Shown here: positions 53,489-64,000 of the stretch, piece after piece
Layout: the number at the start of each line of letters is the position of its first letter
Position numbering within the stretch: the first letter of the stretch is position 1
Source: Anthoceros angustus
Lineage: Eukaryota > Streptophyta > Anthocerotopsida > Anthocerotales > Anthocerotaceae
DNA length: 64,000 nucleotides
Assembly: GCA_010909165.1 (NCBI GenBank)
Contig: VJWM01000019.1
Coordinates: 186,001 to 250,000, forward strand
Direction of reading: 5' to 3'
Translations under genes and position numbers: made by a program
The notes under the pieces: generated by a model
Seen by the model: only the letters and a program-made list of their open reading frames with translations
What the model was told of the DNA's origin: nothing
The model's database searches: none

Positions 53489-54379
53489 CTAATACGATAA
53501 CGAGAAAAAATCATCTATACCGTCCTCAGAACTTAAATCTCCAGCTAGCGCTGAAGTGGAAGGAATTGGCTCAACCACAGGATCTGGTGTGGGAGATTGC
53601 AACTTGGAACCCTTGCCTGCTTTAGTCCCACCGGAAGAAAATCCAAGAGTTGAAGGCGCGTTGACTAAATGTCTTCTACTCCTCTGAGGAGAGGTGTTGA
53701 TATCTTGTTCTTTTATCCTCTTTCGAGAAGAGTCACTTGTTGCTATTTCTTTCGAGTTTGTGGAACTAATTTGACTTTGCATGGTAAGCCTAGCCTCAAG
53801 CCTCTCGTCAGACCCACCATTTTCAACAAAATTGCAAGTGCTTCCAAGAGCAGATCCAAGAATATTAGTACCCGAGTTTGTTGTCGTGACATCTCTCTTC
53901 TTGGAAAGCATGAACTTGTCAGCTGCTTCTTGTGTCTCACGTCCCAGAAGAATGCAAGGACGGCCATAAGTTTTACTTGTTACCACATGTCCTGGATGAT
54001 TGTTCATACGTGGTATTTTCCATTGAAAGGAACAAGCAAGCTCATGAGCATATTCTTTCAGCTCCGGATAATGATCTCTAACATAATTCGTCAATTTGTT
54101 TGAGCAAGAGAATTTCTGGGAATGTTCTTCTGATTTAAGAAATGCCCTAGGTGCTATAACAGGCACAGCAGCATAATACCCACTTGTGCTGGACACGGCT
54201 CTGGAACCCTGAACAATCCTTGTCCATTTGTCATCCTTGCCCGGAAATGGTTTGGGCGCATATGGGTACCCTTCCCAAGTTTCACCTAACCCCAATATAG
54301 GCAACTCCTCGATTAGTGCATTAAATCTAGGGAAAGCCCTATCTTTGTCCTTGCGCAATTTCCGTGGAATTGATGCCAT
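53489..54379 (-). CDS. Uncharacterised protein, family U, copy 2
   Basis: Intact 296-residue frame on the minus strand. The first ~225 residues are about 94 percent identical to copy 1 by eye (for example Asn/Asp at 11, Lys/Asn at 98, Ser/Cys at 115), including all conserved Trp, Tyr and Pro blocks and the Arg-Ser-Arg-Arg basic cluster. The last ~60 residues differ and are acidic at the end (Ser-Ser-Glu-Asp-Gly-Ile-Asp-Asp). Two intact, nearly identical frames in opposite orientation show a recent duplication. No known domain; probably a nuclear protein. Confidence 0.7.
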   Translation of the reverse strand: MASIPRKLRKDKDRAFPRFNALIEELPILGLGETWEGYPYAPKPFPGKDDKWTRIVQGSRAVSSTSGYYAAVPVIAPRAFLKSEEHSQKFSCSNKLTNYVRDHYPELKEYAHELACSFQWKIPRMNNHPGHVVTSKTYGRPCILLGRETQEAADKFMLSKKRDVTTTNSGTNILGSALGSTCNFVENGGSDERLEARLTMQSQISSTNSKEIATSDSSRKRIKEQDINTSPQRSRRHLVNAPSTLGFSSGGTKAGKGSKLQSPTPDPVVEPIPSTSALAGDLSSEDGIDDFFSLSY

Positions 54380-54587
54380 GATGGAAAAAGAAATATGAAT
54401 TCACACAGTCCTACATCATAAAAGTCCATGCTAAATTAGACTTCATCAATTACCTAATTCCAAACACATGAGAAAAGGAACTCACTCTTGTGAACAAAAT
54501 TCTTACATTCCTTCAAAATTGCGAAGAAAAGATAACACAATTCTAAAATTCAAAACTTTCTCACATCCTAACTAAGAGTACACAAGT

Positions 54588-54975
54588 TCATCACGACATG
54601 CAACAAGAAACAAGGTCATCAAGACATGCAATAAGAAACAAGGTCATCAAGACATGCAACAAGAAACAAGGTCATCAAGACATGTGCAATAAGAAACAAG
54701 GTCATCAAGACATGTGCAACAAGAAACAAGGTCATCAAGACATGCAACAAGAAACAAGGTCATCAAGACATGCAACAAGAAACAAGGTCATCAAGACATG
54801 TGCAACAAGGTCATCAAGACATGTGCAAAGGTCATCAAGACATGTGTCATCAAGACATGTGCAACAAGGTCATCAAGACATGTGCAACAAGGTCATCAAG
54901 ACATGTGCAACAAGGTCATCAAGACATGTGCAACAAGAAACAAGGTCATTAAGACATGTGCAACAAGAAACTATG
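54588..54975. repeat. Minisatellite, ~16-28 bp units
   Basis: About sixteen units built on aaggtcatcaagacatg, with a variable insert of caacaagaaac or tgcaac between them. Because the units differ in length and lack stops, open frames arise in several phases; they are not genes. It lies just upstream of family-U copy 2. The units are contiguous, without unique spacers, so it is not a CRISPR array. Confidence 0.9.
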
Positions 54976-55462
54976 CAGCTCTCGGTCACCACAAATGATT
55001 ACCTACCTAGAATCCAGAGAGTAATTAAACTATTGTATTGGCACACACATATAGTTGCAACTGTTGTATTGGTTCACACATATAGTTGCAAATACACTGG
55101 TCTCTCGATGACAATATTTGATGTACTTGATTTTTAATTCATATGCTTGTCTTTTTATTCGATGGTATAATACATATATAGCTGGAATTACATTAGTTTC
55201 TCGTTAACAAAAGGTCATATACTCCATGTTTTGTGCGTATATTATTATTTTTATTCTTATATTTTTTCTTTGATTCACATAATTTTTGAGATTGCAACAA
55301 TATATAATTAGAACTATGTAAGGTCTGGAATATGAAAGTTTATATACTTAATATTTTAATTTACACATTCGATATCACATGATCCAATAACAAAAATACA
55401 TATGAGATTATAATAGATTCTATTATTTAATTAGTAACGAATTAACTTTTGATTAATTACTA

Positions 55463-55507
<45 letters not shown>

Positions 55508-57711
55508 CTTTTCCATAAACTCTAGAGTAGGAGGAGATCTATTCTAACTTCACACCCTCTTTTAAACTTGAATGAGGGTGAGGTATAAGAGTGCAAAACC
55601 CATCTTGTAACTTCAACCTTATGTGAACCTACTGCTACCTTTCATCACATGTTGTCGCAGTCCTGGTAGATAAATATTGGATGATAAGTAGTACCTGTCA
55701 ATTTTGCGCCCACTAAAGTGCTCAAAATCAGCTTCTTCCTTTGGAGCAGCTCATTTTGAAGGTTCAAACTGTTGCTGCTGCCAAATCTGCCAGTGCACTA
55801 ATTACTACCATAAAAACATTTGACACACAAGCAGGCTAGTATGTCAGCATGAGAGACTCCACCGTACCGGCTGTGCCTCATCGTCCTTGATAGAAAGTAT
55901 ACGGTTTAAAGAGAGCAGCCACGTGCTCAAACTTTGTTAGATGACATTTTTGAGTCTCCCAAGGCGATTGAAGTATGTTTCTCATTTCTTGGCAAATGGT
56001 AACAAACCCAAGATTTCAACCCTTCTAATTTTGTCCATATGTATATTAGTTGGAAATTAAACATTCGTAACGACAATCAAGATAATTAGTTGAAGGGAGG
56101 GAGCACGGCTGGCTTTGAAGAGTACAGGACCAAGTGCTTGTCAATGCTAAAAGGTAATTAAGAACAAATCTCAAGGTTTCGAGCCTCACTGAGAGGTCTT
56201 GTGTTTTACCTGTTCTGGCAAAGTGAACCGAACTGAGATACATGAATATCTTGAACACCCCGAGGTTTGGGAATGAAGTGCATTGGCCTGATCTTCACCT
56301 TGCCCGTGTCACGGGCGAGTAGGGGATCCTTGGTAAAATATTCATACAAAATGTTGAAAAGCAGGTCCAAACTTAAAGGATTTCAAGACGATGGATGATG
56401 CCACATGATATATTGCCAGCCCAAACTGACGGCTATGCTTCACCACATGTACAAGGAGGGGCGGAGGTGGGGATGTTCATGAATCACCTGTGAAAACATG
56501 CAAAAACATTTGGAGGCATACGCAGCGTTTTCCAAATTCCAATTTTCTTTTTGGTTCGAGGGTGCTAGTGTTCAAGATTGTGTCATGTCTACAATCTGCA
56601 TACAAGGAGTGTAGGCTGTAGTGGGTTCTTTTTCAATCTTAACGAGACCTCTCACAGCAACATCTCAAAGTTAAGATTTGATTTCAACAATTGGAATGGT
56701 GGCGAGGACTTGAAATGTCACCGTGCATCGAAGTTTGTATTGGTTGCAAAATTGACGATAACATCCACCTTGGTCACGACTTGGGTGGCCATAATTTGGT
56801 CCATCCCAAGACTCCAGCTAGTGATATTGCCAGGTACAACGTAGCGGTGAGCTAGCTTTCCATGAATTCCTGGAAGCGGTTGTCATGTATTTTGCGTAGC
56901 ACCTCAAACACTTCCGAATTCTTGACCTTGAGGAGTAGCAGTTTCAAGAGCGAGAGTTATAGGAATATCAGACTAGATATGCGATCTCACTTTCCAAGAG
57001 TCACACCTCTTTGGGGTGACTATAAAGTCAGCTATAACTGTGGACAACGGACGATTACTTTGACCTCCCTTTTAGTTAGTTATAGGAGTTTCTGTTTTTT
57101 TTTGTGAGGATTTGTGTTTTAAAATAAATGATAAGCGTGGATAATAAGGCCTATCTGGCCAACTACGCCGGCGCGACGGCAACTTCACTGTAAGCAAGGT
57201 CCGGAGGAGGTCCTGTGGAGACGAGAAAGGCAAATTCGAAGGAGTGGGTCGTAATTATGGAAGGTTGACACGTCGAAGGTGGCATGGGGCCAGTATGACT
57301 TGTAGAAGGCCAGGGCCACAGACTTGCCAGAAGTCGTTACAGGCAGGGAGCGCGGTAGTCACGACCCGAGGAGAGGCGCCCAAGAAGGCGGCAGGCGTGA
57401 AAGTGTGGCACTAGATGCAGGGGGGCGGGAGTTACTGGTCACGAAAGGGCATCTTCCCATGTGATGATTACGCCCGGCGCCGCGCTGCAGCTAGGAGAAG
57501 AAGGAGACCCCCAAACTTAGTGTCTTGGCAATTCTCTCAGTCTCTCAAGCTTCGTCACCCGGCTCTATGGGGTTTGCTCTCCCAGCGGTCGAACGCTCCA
57601 ACTTCAAGGGCTCGGGCCTTCTCAGCGCACCGTTTCCCTGTGGGGCTAAGGACGACGGGAGTCGCGGTTGCGCAGGAGCTAGTCTGTGAGCGAGGCGACC
57701 AACGCAACGGC
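54976..57711. other. AT-rich intergenic stretch without recognised genes
   Basis: Contains a (att)n microsatellite at 55464-55508. Short plus-strand frames at 56578-56844 and 56862-57107 have no family features. The region becomes GC-richer after 57150. No RNA gene or transposon signature is seen. Confidence 0.45.
55464..55508. repeat. (ATT)n microsatellite
   Basis: About fifteen uninterrupted att units. Confidence 0.95.
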
Positions 57712-58008
57712 ATGGCACCCAAGAAGGCAACGGAGTCTCTGGAGCCTTGGACGCTGGTGGAGAAGAATATCACCACCAAGCGCTACCTAGACTTCGGGAC
57801 GTGGCTAGAGGAAGCAGGCGAGCTTGTACGGGAATGGCACCTGGATGTGTTCTAAGCCGTATGGACCTACGACAGTATGACGCTGGTCCGGGAATATGCC
57901 CGGAGGCTATTGGCTTTGGCGAACAAGGCCGTCTGCTCTAAGAGCTTGAGGGAGGATCCCAGGCATTGGATGGTGGAGGCGCTCCGGGCGGTATATAATG
58001 ATTTATAG
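57712..58008 (+). pseudogene. Gene fragment interrupted by one stop, unknown
   Basis: From the ATG at 57712 the frame runs to TAA (57853-57855) and then continues coherently, with the same charged and aromatic style, to TAG at 58008. It has Trp-Leu-Glu-Glu-Ala-Gly-Glu-Leu before the first stop, and Tyr-Asp-Ser-Met-Thr-Leu-Val-Arg-Glu-Tyr-Ala and His-Trp-Met-Val-Glu-Ala-Leu after it. The style resembles the helical gag or nucleocapsid part of an LTR element, but no family is recognised. An upstream in-frame extension to 57415 is Arg-rich and less convincing. Confidence 0.35.
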
Positions 58009-58515
58009 CACTATATAGATCAATTTAACATATTAAATGTATAATTACATACTTTCAGCAATCAAAAAAGACTTAAGTGATAAAACATGAAAAGGCAACT
58101 TGAGCAAAAGCGAAAAGCTATGCCTATTCCCTAAGGTCGTAACCCTAACGAATGGGTATGACTAGCTATTGACTAATCAACCCCAAGTATTATCCTAAGT
58201 TACTTACTATTACTTATGGATAAGACTAAACCCTGAACCCTATTCATATTCAACACATCTATTCCTTCACTCCCACTTGTTGATTATGTGTAGGATTGTC
58301 CTTCGCAAGGCGAGCTCCTTGTGAAGACTAGGTTTAGCTGAGTTCATCTCGAAGTGCTCTCAGAAGTTTACGCTCCAGGGATCCGCCGAAACGGCAACCA
58401 TGACTTGCGCCAACATAAGACTTCTGGAGATGAGGTGTGCTTTTATTATAGTGCTCCTTCATACTCTCGCGCTCATTTGCACTGAACACCTGGAGAAGCG
58501 GATCTGGTTTCTCAC
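58009..58515. other. Intergenic
   Basis: AT-rich DNA without a recognised feature. Confidence 0.4.
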
Positions 58516-59377
58516 TATGCCCTCTTCTTCTGGCTCCGAGGTTTCTGCCCCTCGACGGGGACAGCGGGCACGGGACTGCGTAGGGAGGTTTGCCTCTCCT
58601 AGGACAGTTGTCTCTACCAGCAAAGTGACTGGGGAGATAGCGCCAACGAGTGTGAAGAAGGAAGCCGGCCCTAGCCGCGAGAAACGCCCCAGAGGACGCC
58701 CTCCTGACACCACCAAAGCTATTCTGGAGTAGCGGAGAGCAGCAGCTGCTGCTGCTAAACCATCCAGTGATGCGGCTTCTAACATGGGTGCTCCTTGCAG
58801 ACAAAGCCTCAATAATTCTCCAAAGCTGCTTGTGCCAAACCCTGGTTTGCAGACGGTGAGTGCGCCTACTCCGATTCTGACTCCCGGCCTCTTGTCCCTT
58901 GGAAGTTCCCATGCGGGGATTATGAAAAAGAGATCAAGATAGTGAGCCTGGGGTCCTGCAACCAGCCATGCTCACCTCTCTGGTACAAGTGCAGGTACAC
59001 CCGCATCAGGATGGTTAGAGTCAGAGTATCCATCTGCTATGAGTTCCCTGGACATGTGGTCAGCTTTTACAGTAAGCTTCTTCAACATCTGTGAGTTGTG
59101 CATGTTACCATGTAATTGCTTGCGCTTACACTCCCACTGGCTGTCCACAGGGTCTGAAAACCGGATCAATGAAGAGAAAGACCTGGAGTTGAAAGAGAGA
59201 CTTTCCTACCAGGAGCGTAGGAAGCACAATTCTTCTAGGTCCGTCGAGATTTTTTCCTTTCCTTCTGAGCGTGACTCTTATGAAGATCTTGAAGAAACTA
59301 GTGAGGAGTCCATCTCCCCTCGGTCAGGGGATGAACGTTCTTTAAGCTATGTGTCTGACACAGACCACAGCTTCTGA
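58516..59377 (+). pseudogene. AT-hook protein gene fragment, two possible exons
   Basis: From the ATG at 58516 the frame encodes a Ser/Arg-rich N-terminus and Lys-Arg-Pro-Arg-Gly-Arg-Pro, a classical AT-hook for the DNA minor groove. A TAG follows (58730-58732), after which the same frame goes on with an Ala-rich run to a good donor (gacg|gtgagt, 58855). A second exon could start after ctgtccacag (59150) and encodes a very acidic and Ser-rich tail ending at 59377 (Glu-Asp-Leu-Glu-Glu-Thr-Ser-Glu-Glu). Whether the pieces belong together is uncertain. It could be a chromatin-type host gene broken by copia C, or part of a transposon. Confidence 0.35.
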
Positions 59378-59395
59378 GCTCATGTAGCTCATAGT

Positions 59396-61752
59396 TCATT
59401 GTGTGTTAGTTAGGAAAGCATCAAACTCTCCTAACCCAAGACTCTTCACATGTTTTTCGTGCAGCTCCTTTGAGAGCGCTTTGGTCAATACATCTGCAGG
59501 ATTGTCCTCTGTAGGCACATACTCAAGACGCATTGTTCCTGCTGCCACTAGGCCACGGATGTAGTAATACTCTACACCAATGTGCTTGGTGGGTGCGTGG
59601 AACACTGGGTTTTTAGCCAAAGCCATTGAACCCTGATTGTCTGTCCGTATTGTTGTGCAGGTTGGTAACTGAATCCCCAGTTCCTTAAAGAGTAATCTGC
59701 ACTAGACCACCTCGGTTGCTAAGGTGAGTATCCGATACGGCTTCAGTACTTGATAGCGCCACTGTTGGCTGTTTCTTGCTAGTCCAACATATGGGCCCTC
59801 CTGCAATGCTGACGACATAACCAGACACTGACCTTCTTGTGTGTATGTCTCCAGCATAGTCAGAGTCGGTAAATACTTCCAAGTCGAGAGATTGACCCTT
59901 CTGGCGACAATACTTGATACCAATATTCGGAGTTCCCTTAAGGTATCTAAATACTCGCTTTACGCAAGTCCAATGCTCTTGTCCTAGATTCTCGAGGTAC
60001 TGAGAGAGAACACTTGTTGCATAATCTATCTTAGGTCGTGTGGTGTTAGCTGCATTGATGAGCTTTCCTACACCCTGACGATAAGGTATGCTTTGCATTT
60101 GTTGCTTCTCTGATTCTGTCACTGGTGACATGGAGGTACTAAGCTTCAATCCACTTGGCAGGGGTGTTGCTGCTGGCTTGGTGTCCTTCAACCCTAACTG
60201 CTCAGCACTCTCAAGTAAGTACCGAGGTTGTGTGAGAGTTATAACTCTCTTACTTCTATTGCACTGAATATGTATTCATAGAGAGCTGCTTAAAGGTCCG
60301 AGATTGGACATCTTGAATTGTGTAGCCAACATATCAGTGATTTGATTGATGAAACTCTGGCTGTTACTGGACAGGATCAAGTCATCGACATATACTGCCA
60401 GGTAACACACAACATCTCCCTTAATATAAATGTACAAGTTGCCATCAGCTTGACTTTTCACAAAGCCTAGTGCCCGCAGCTCCTCATCCAGGATTGCGTT
60501 CCATTCCATGGCTGATTGTTTTAGTCCATAGAGTGTCTTGATTACCTTACAGACATAGTCCTCTTTTCCTTTGATCTCATAGCCTGGAGGCTGCTACATA
60601 TAGATTTCAGTATCAAGCTTTCCATGTAGAAAAGCTGTATTCACGTCGAACATTTGTAGTTCGTAATTGTTATATGCTGATATTGCACACAATGTGCGCA
60701 GAGTTGCTAGCTTTACGACAAGAGCAAAGGTCTCCAGATAGTCCAAGCCTGGTACTTGTGAGAACCCTCTTGCTACGAGTCGAGCTTTATATCTGTCGAA
60801 AGTTACATCAGCTTTAACTTTCAACTTGAAGACCCACTTACATGAGACCATTTTCTGACCTGGAGGTACCTTTGCTAGTTCCCATGTGCCATTCTCTATG
60901 AGTGAATCATATTCGGACGGAATAGCTTTCTCCCATTCTTTGTGGTCAGGTCTCCGCAGAGCTTCTTCATAAGATTGAGGTTCAATCGGGTCAAGTGAAG
61001 TGGTTGCATAGGCATGAACAGAGGATGACGAGACACGGAAGTCTGGAGCACTGTAATAGTCAGATGGTCTCCGTTCACGAGTAGGATACCGACGAGCTCG
61101 TTCAGGCTCTGCAACAACAGGATCTGCACCAAGGCCATCAACATCAGCACCAACAATATCATCGTCAACTGGGTGAGGAGGATCATTGACTGGCACTGGA
61201 TATTGGTCCTATATTGCAGGCTCGCGAACTGGTTCATCTGCTAACATGGCTGCATTATCCCCATCAGCAGGAGCAATATCCGGGACAGGTGCAAGTGCTT
61301 TAGCATGTGCTAAAGTGCCATGGTCAGTAGGGTCGAAGTGAGATACATCGGGAAGAACATTCTCTTCGGAATCATCAGAGTTCGGTTGAGAAGTAACTCC
61401 CACTGAGGTCCAGGGACGATGTTCATCAAAGGTAACGCTGCGAGCGTAGATAACCCTATTAGTAGGAACATCGTACAGCTTATAGGCCTTGATACCCTCT
61501 GTGTATCCTAGCATAAGAAGCTTTCGAGCCTTGTCTGAAAACTTCTTGCGTTTTTCTTTAGGTACAAACGCATAAGCCAAGCATCCAAACGTTCGGAGAT
61601 GAAGAATGGAAGGCTTGTGGCTGGTGAATGCCTTATAAGGCGTCATGCCATCAACTGAGGTGGTTGGCAACCTGTTCTTAAGGTATGTGGAAGTCATAAG
61701 GGCTTCAACCCAGTATGGTAAGGGTAGCTTAGCCTCATGAAGCAGAGATGAA
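59396..61752 (-). mobile_element. Copia element C (integrase end-RT-RNase H)
   Basis: Minus strand. The integrase C-terminal part has Leu-Pro-Leu-Pro-Tyr-Trp and Leu-Lys-Asn-Arg-Leu-Pro, Leu-Arg-Thr-Phe-Gly-Cys-Leu-Ala-Tyr (61.74-61.4 kb). RT has Trp-Val-Phe-Lys-Leu-Lys, Arg-Tyr-Lys-Ala-Arg-Leu-Val-Ala-Arg-Gly, and Tyr-Val-Asp-Asp-Leu-Ile-Leu (60.37 kb). RNase H has Asp-Ser-Asp-Tyr-Ala-Gly, Ala-Leu-Ser-Ser-Thr-Glu-Ala (59.75 kb) and the C-terminal Ala-Asp-Val-Leu-Thr-Lys (59.47 kb). A few frameshifts and stops (for example in front of 60594 and near 60280). The catalytic core of the integrase is cut off at 61752 by a CACTA-like end; the missing part should lie beyond the window. Confidence 0.9.
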
Positions 61753-64000
61753 CACTACTACAATCAATCAAGATTTATGACGCGAAAAATGATGCCCGTG
61801 CAACGTGGAGGGTTGATTTATAACGCGGGCCACCTTGCCTTTTTCGTTGTTTATAACGTCACTCAAACTTCGTCATACTTTAAAAAAATAACGCGTCCAC
61901 CACAAGCGGTCAAGCCGGAGAACCCGGTTGCCGGTGCTAGAGGGTTTCCGGTGGGGACGTCCGTACCAGCACACAGCTAACTAGACGGGCCTTAACCCGT
62001 TGGGGTTAACCAAACCATGAGCAACGGTAACCGAAAACCCCCAAGCCAACTTCCACCGGGGCCCCGTACAGGCAAACGGAGACGGGCGCCCCGTCCGGCG
62101 CCACAGCCTCCAAACCCCGTCCCATCGACGGCAACGCACCCCGTTCGACGTAACGGCGAGTCAGCATCTCGTCCTTGCGGGTCGTCCCGTACACCCCATC
62201 TTCCGCGTTCGCACCATGGCGGTGGTGGGCATGTTGTTCGGCGCGGACACTCATGACCCTTTGCGGTTCGCCGATCGCTTTCCAGCGGCTCGGTGATTTG
62301 CGACCGTACGACTATTGCAGGTAGAGAGAGCAAAATCCAAAGCACAAAAGTTTAAATTTGAAAATGCAGCTATCCATCAATTCCCGCCAATTCAAACTAA
62401 CCGCAGATGTTGATCAGTAGTTAGCATAAACCACCACAATATAACTAAAACACGCTAACCATGGTTGACAAAATTGCCTCCATGGTTACCATATTACGCC
62501 TGCCTAGGTCGCCAACTCCCAACCACGGCCCAAAGCGTTGCGAGGATGCTTGTGGCAATTTTTTACAATTCATCCGCATCCATTTATAGTTTACTTACGG
62601 GCTACCCCTAATTGCACTGACATCATGAGTCCCATGTTCGCCACATGACGACTTGGTGCGTCGTGCCCCACCTTCCAAACCAACATCGGTCTCACATTCC
62701 GGGGCATACCTAGAGGAGGAAATCGAGGCTCCTTGTTTTTCTTCCGCTTGCTTCTATCTTCTGCGTCAAGCAAGACTCCGTTTATCTCTAGGGCCATTGA
62801 CTAGTCTTCGCTTTAGGGAGCCTTTCTTTTGGCTGCGATAAGCACCAAAATCACCACAACATTATGTCATAGAAGCCCATAACCGCAAAGACACCGCATC
62901 CACCGGGTTTTCTTTCACTCACCGCACTAATACCTCAAAACTAACCTTAGAATAATCTGTTGGATGCCTTCGGGCTGCAACATCAAAAATGGGGTGATTA
63001 GTCATCAAAACCCTCATACGTTTCCGATAGTGTAAACGGAGTCCAAGTGCATGCATTTCGTTCTAGTCCGGATTACCGAGTTCCGTGCAGTAGCCCGTGT
63101 TATCCTCCTGTTTTCACTATCCGCCAAAGTGAATGATGGTGTGGCCTGTAATGCCCTCCCCCGCTCACCATCGCAGTTCGAGATGGGCACATCGTCTCCT
63201 GCTGCCCGCCATCTGTGCCTCCACGGATCTTTGGTAGATCGTGATACAATTTGGGTCACCTGAGAACCCACCACCTGCCGTTGAGCGTCATGCACACATG
63301 AAATGAGAAGAACCCTTGGAAGAACTGAAATGGCTAGAAATGCACGTGTTCTACAAACCTGCCTCCAAATTGTTTTCATGCGTCTTCTTCAATTGCGCAT
63401 CCCTATAAGCTTGGATGGCATCAACACCATGCACGTTGCACCAGTCCTCTTCACCTTTTGTGGGAAGAACCCCCCACCGGGTCTTGAAGGCCTTGCGGAG
63501 GTCAGTGGCGCCACCCCGGCCATATGGATTGCACCCACCACCATCGTTCTTCTTCATCCGATCCTCCGTTGGCACTGGAGGCGAGGCCAAACACCATTCT
63601 TAGCGGTCCGGCTCTCGAACTCCAGGCCCGCACTTTTCGGTCCATGCCTCCTACATCACGGACCCAAGTCTCAAATCTCGATCATGGGTCCCTCCTTTCC
63701 GCATTTGCCTTGCCAGATATTCTCTTCAACACTTGGAAGTTCTTGGCCGAGCCAAACAGACGACTTGTGATGGATGAAATCTACATTGGTGGCCGTCGGG
63801 AAAGACCTGCACCCATCCACCATCTCGGCCTGAGCGAGACTAAATGTCGAGTGTATGGCTTCAACAATTTGACAACTCGAACTGACTCATTAACCCTTTT
63901 GTGGAACCCCGACTTGTCGATCGGGGTGAGGACGCCGAAAATTGCACACTCATCTGCATGTGCGCCCCTTGACAAGGTGGCTGCCTCACAGCTCAGACGA
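61753..64000. mobile_element. CACTA-like transposon, left end; runs off the window
   Basis: Starts with cactactacaatcaatc exactly where the copia integrase frame stops. Subterminal words of the type tttat(g/a)acgcg recur (61774, 61819, 61849, and aataacgcg at 61887). The interior up to 64000 has several protein-like pieces on the minus strand but no clear transposase. The right end is not within the window. The family differs from the element ending at 49956. Confidence 0.45.
63351..63608 (-). pseudogene. Protein-like fragment in the CACTA-like element
   Basis: The minus-strand frame encodes Lys-Lys-Asn-Asp-Gly-Gly-Gly-Cys-Asn-Pro-Tyr-Gly, then a helical stretch with Lys-Thr-Arg-Trp-Gly-Val and Asp-Trp-Cys-Asn-Val-His-Gly, ending after Lys-Lys-Thr-His-Glu-Asn. 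The composition looks coding. It may be a piece of a transposon protein; I cannot assign a family. Confidence 0.3.

Larger units (their letters stand above)
52795..54580. repeat. Inverted repeat U, right arm
   Basis: Reverse complement of 47240-48560. The last shared part is at 52795-52890 (ggctttggctaacgcacaac corresponds to the complement of 48540). It is interrupted by the 5S-like insertion at 52896-53108 and by unmatched DNA at about 53170-53390. Confidence 0.75.

Noticed and set aside
54588-54975. Possible CRISPR array
   Set aside because: The repeats are contiguous, imperfect and without unique spacers of constant length, and the context is a plant nuclear genome.
54598-55137. 179-codon frame with Lys-Val-Ile-Lys-Thr-Cys repeats
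   Set aside because: Translation of a minisatellite, open in several phases at once.
56578-57107. Two short plus-strand frames as a split gene
   Set aside because: No splice signals linking them, no recognisable motif, and composition like the surrounding AT-rich DNA.

Overview
The window looks like nuclear DNA of a land plant, most likely a seed-free one (fern or bryophyte grade). This rests on a plant-type tRNA-Val, secreted dirigent proteins, A-type cytochrome P450s with four introns, a zeta-class GST, and abundant Ty1/copia and LINE elements. The species cannot be fixed from sequence alone. Near-identical copies within the window differ mainly by small insertions and deletions, often in homopolymers. 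Many apparent frameshifts may therefore be consensus errors of a long-read assembly rather than true pseudogenisation.

Layout. 0.1-1.7 kb: decayed member of an uncharacterised gene family (family U). 2.0-2.7 kb: intact, intronless zeta-class GST. 6.6-9.6 kb: three tandem dirigent genes, the middle one chimeric and frameshifted. 9.8-15.4 kb: nested direct duplications of non-coding and retroelement-derived DNA. 15.4-19.1 kb: left arm of a large inverted duplication with a P450 gene (minus), a tRNA-Val(CAC) gene and a dirigent 3' remnant. 19.15-36.1 kb: block of retroelements (a LINE with internal tandem duplications, a GC-rich island, a 5'-truncated second LINE, a truncated copia element) that appears to split the left arm. 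36.1-39.2 kb: more local duplications, including a truncated P450 copy. 39.2-42.95 kb: right arm, with the mirror-image dirigent remnant, tRNA-Val and P450. 43.4-45.3 kb: a diverged, fully intact five-exon P450. 47.2-54.6 kb: an inverted pair of intact family-U genes around a copia element, a CACTA-type transposon end and, on one flank, a 5S-rRNA-derived insertion. 54.6-64 kb: minisatellite, AT-rich DNA, fragments of unrecognised genes, a third copia element, and a CACTA-like element inserted in that copia integrase and running off the window.

How the genes may work together. Dirigent proteins steer phenoxy-radical coupling in the apoplast, and A-type P450s oxidise phenylpropanoids and many other specialised metabolites at the ER. 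Three dirigent genes, their remnants and four P450 loci within about 39 kb make a plausible, actively rearranging specialised-metabolism cluster. Co-function is inference; only proximity is seen.

The strongest structural result is a near-palindromic duplication whose flanks show a zigzag of direct duplications. Five of its junctions fall in exactly 9-10 bp shared by both parent sequences. This is the expected footprint of replication template switching, or of systematic mis-assembly.
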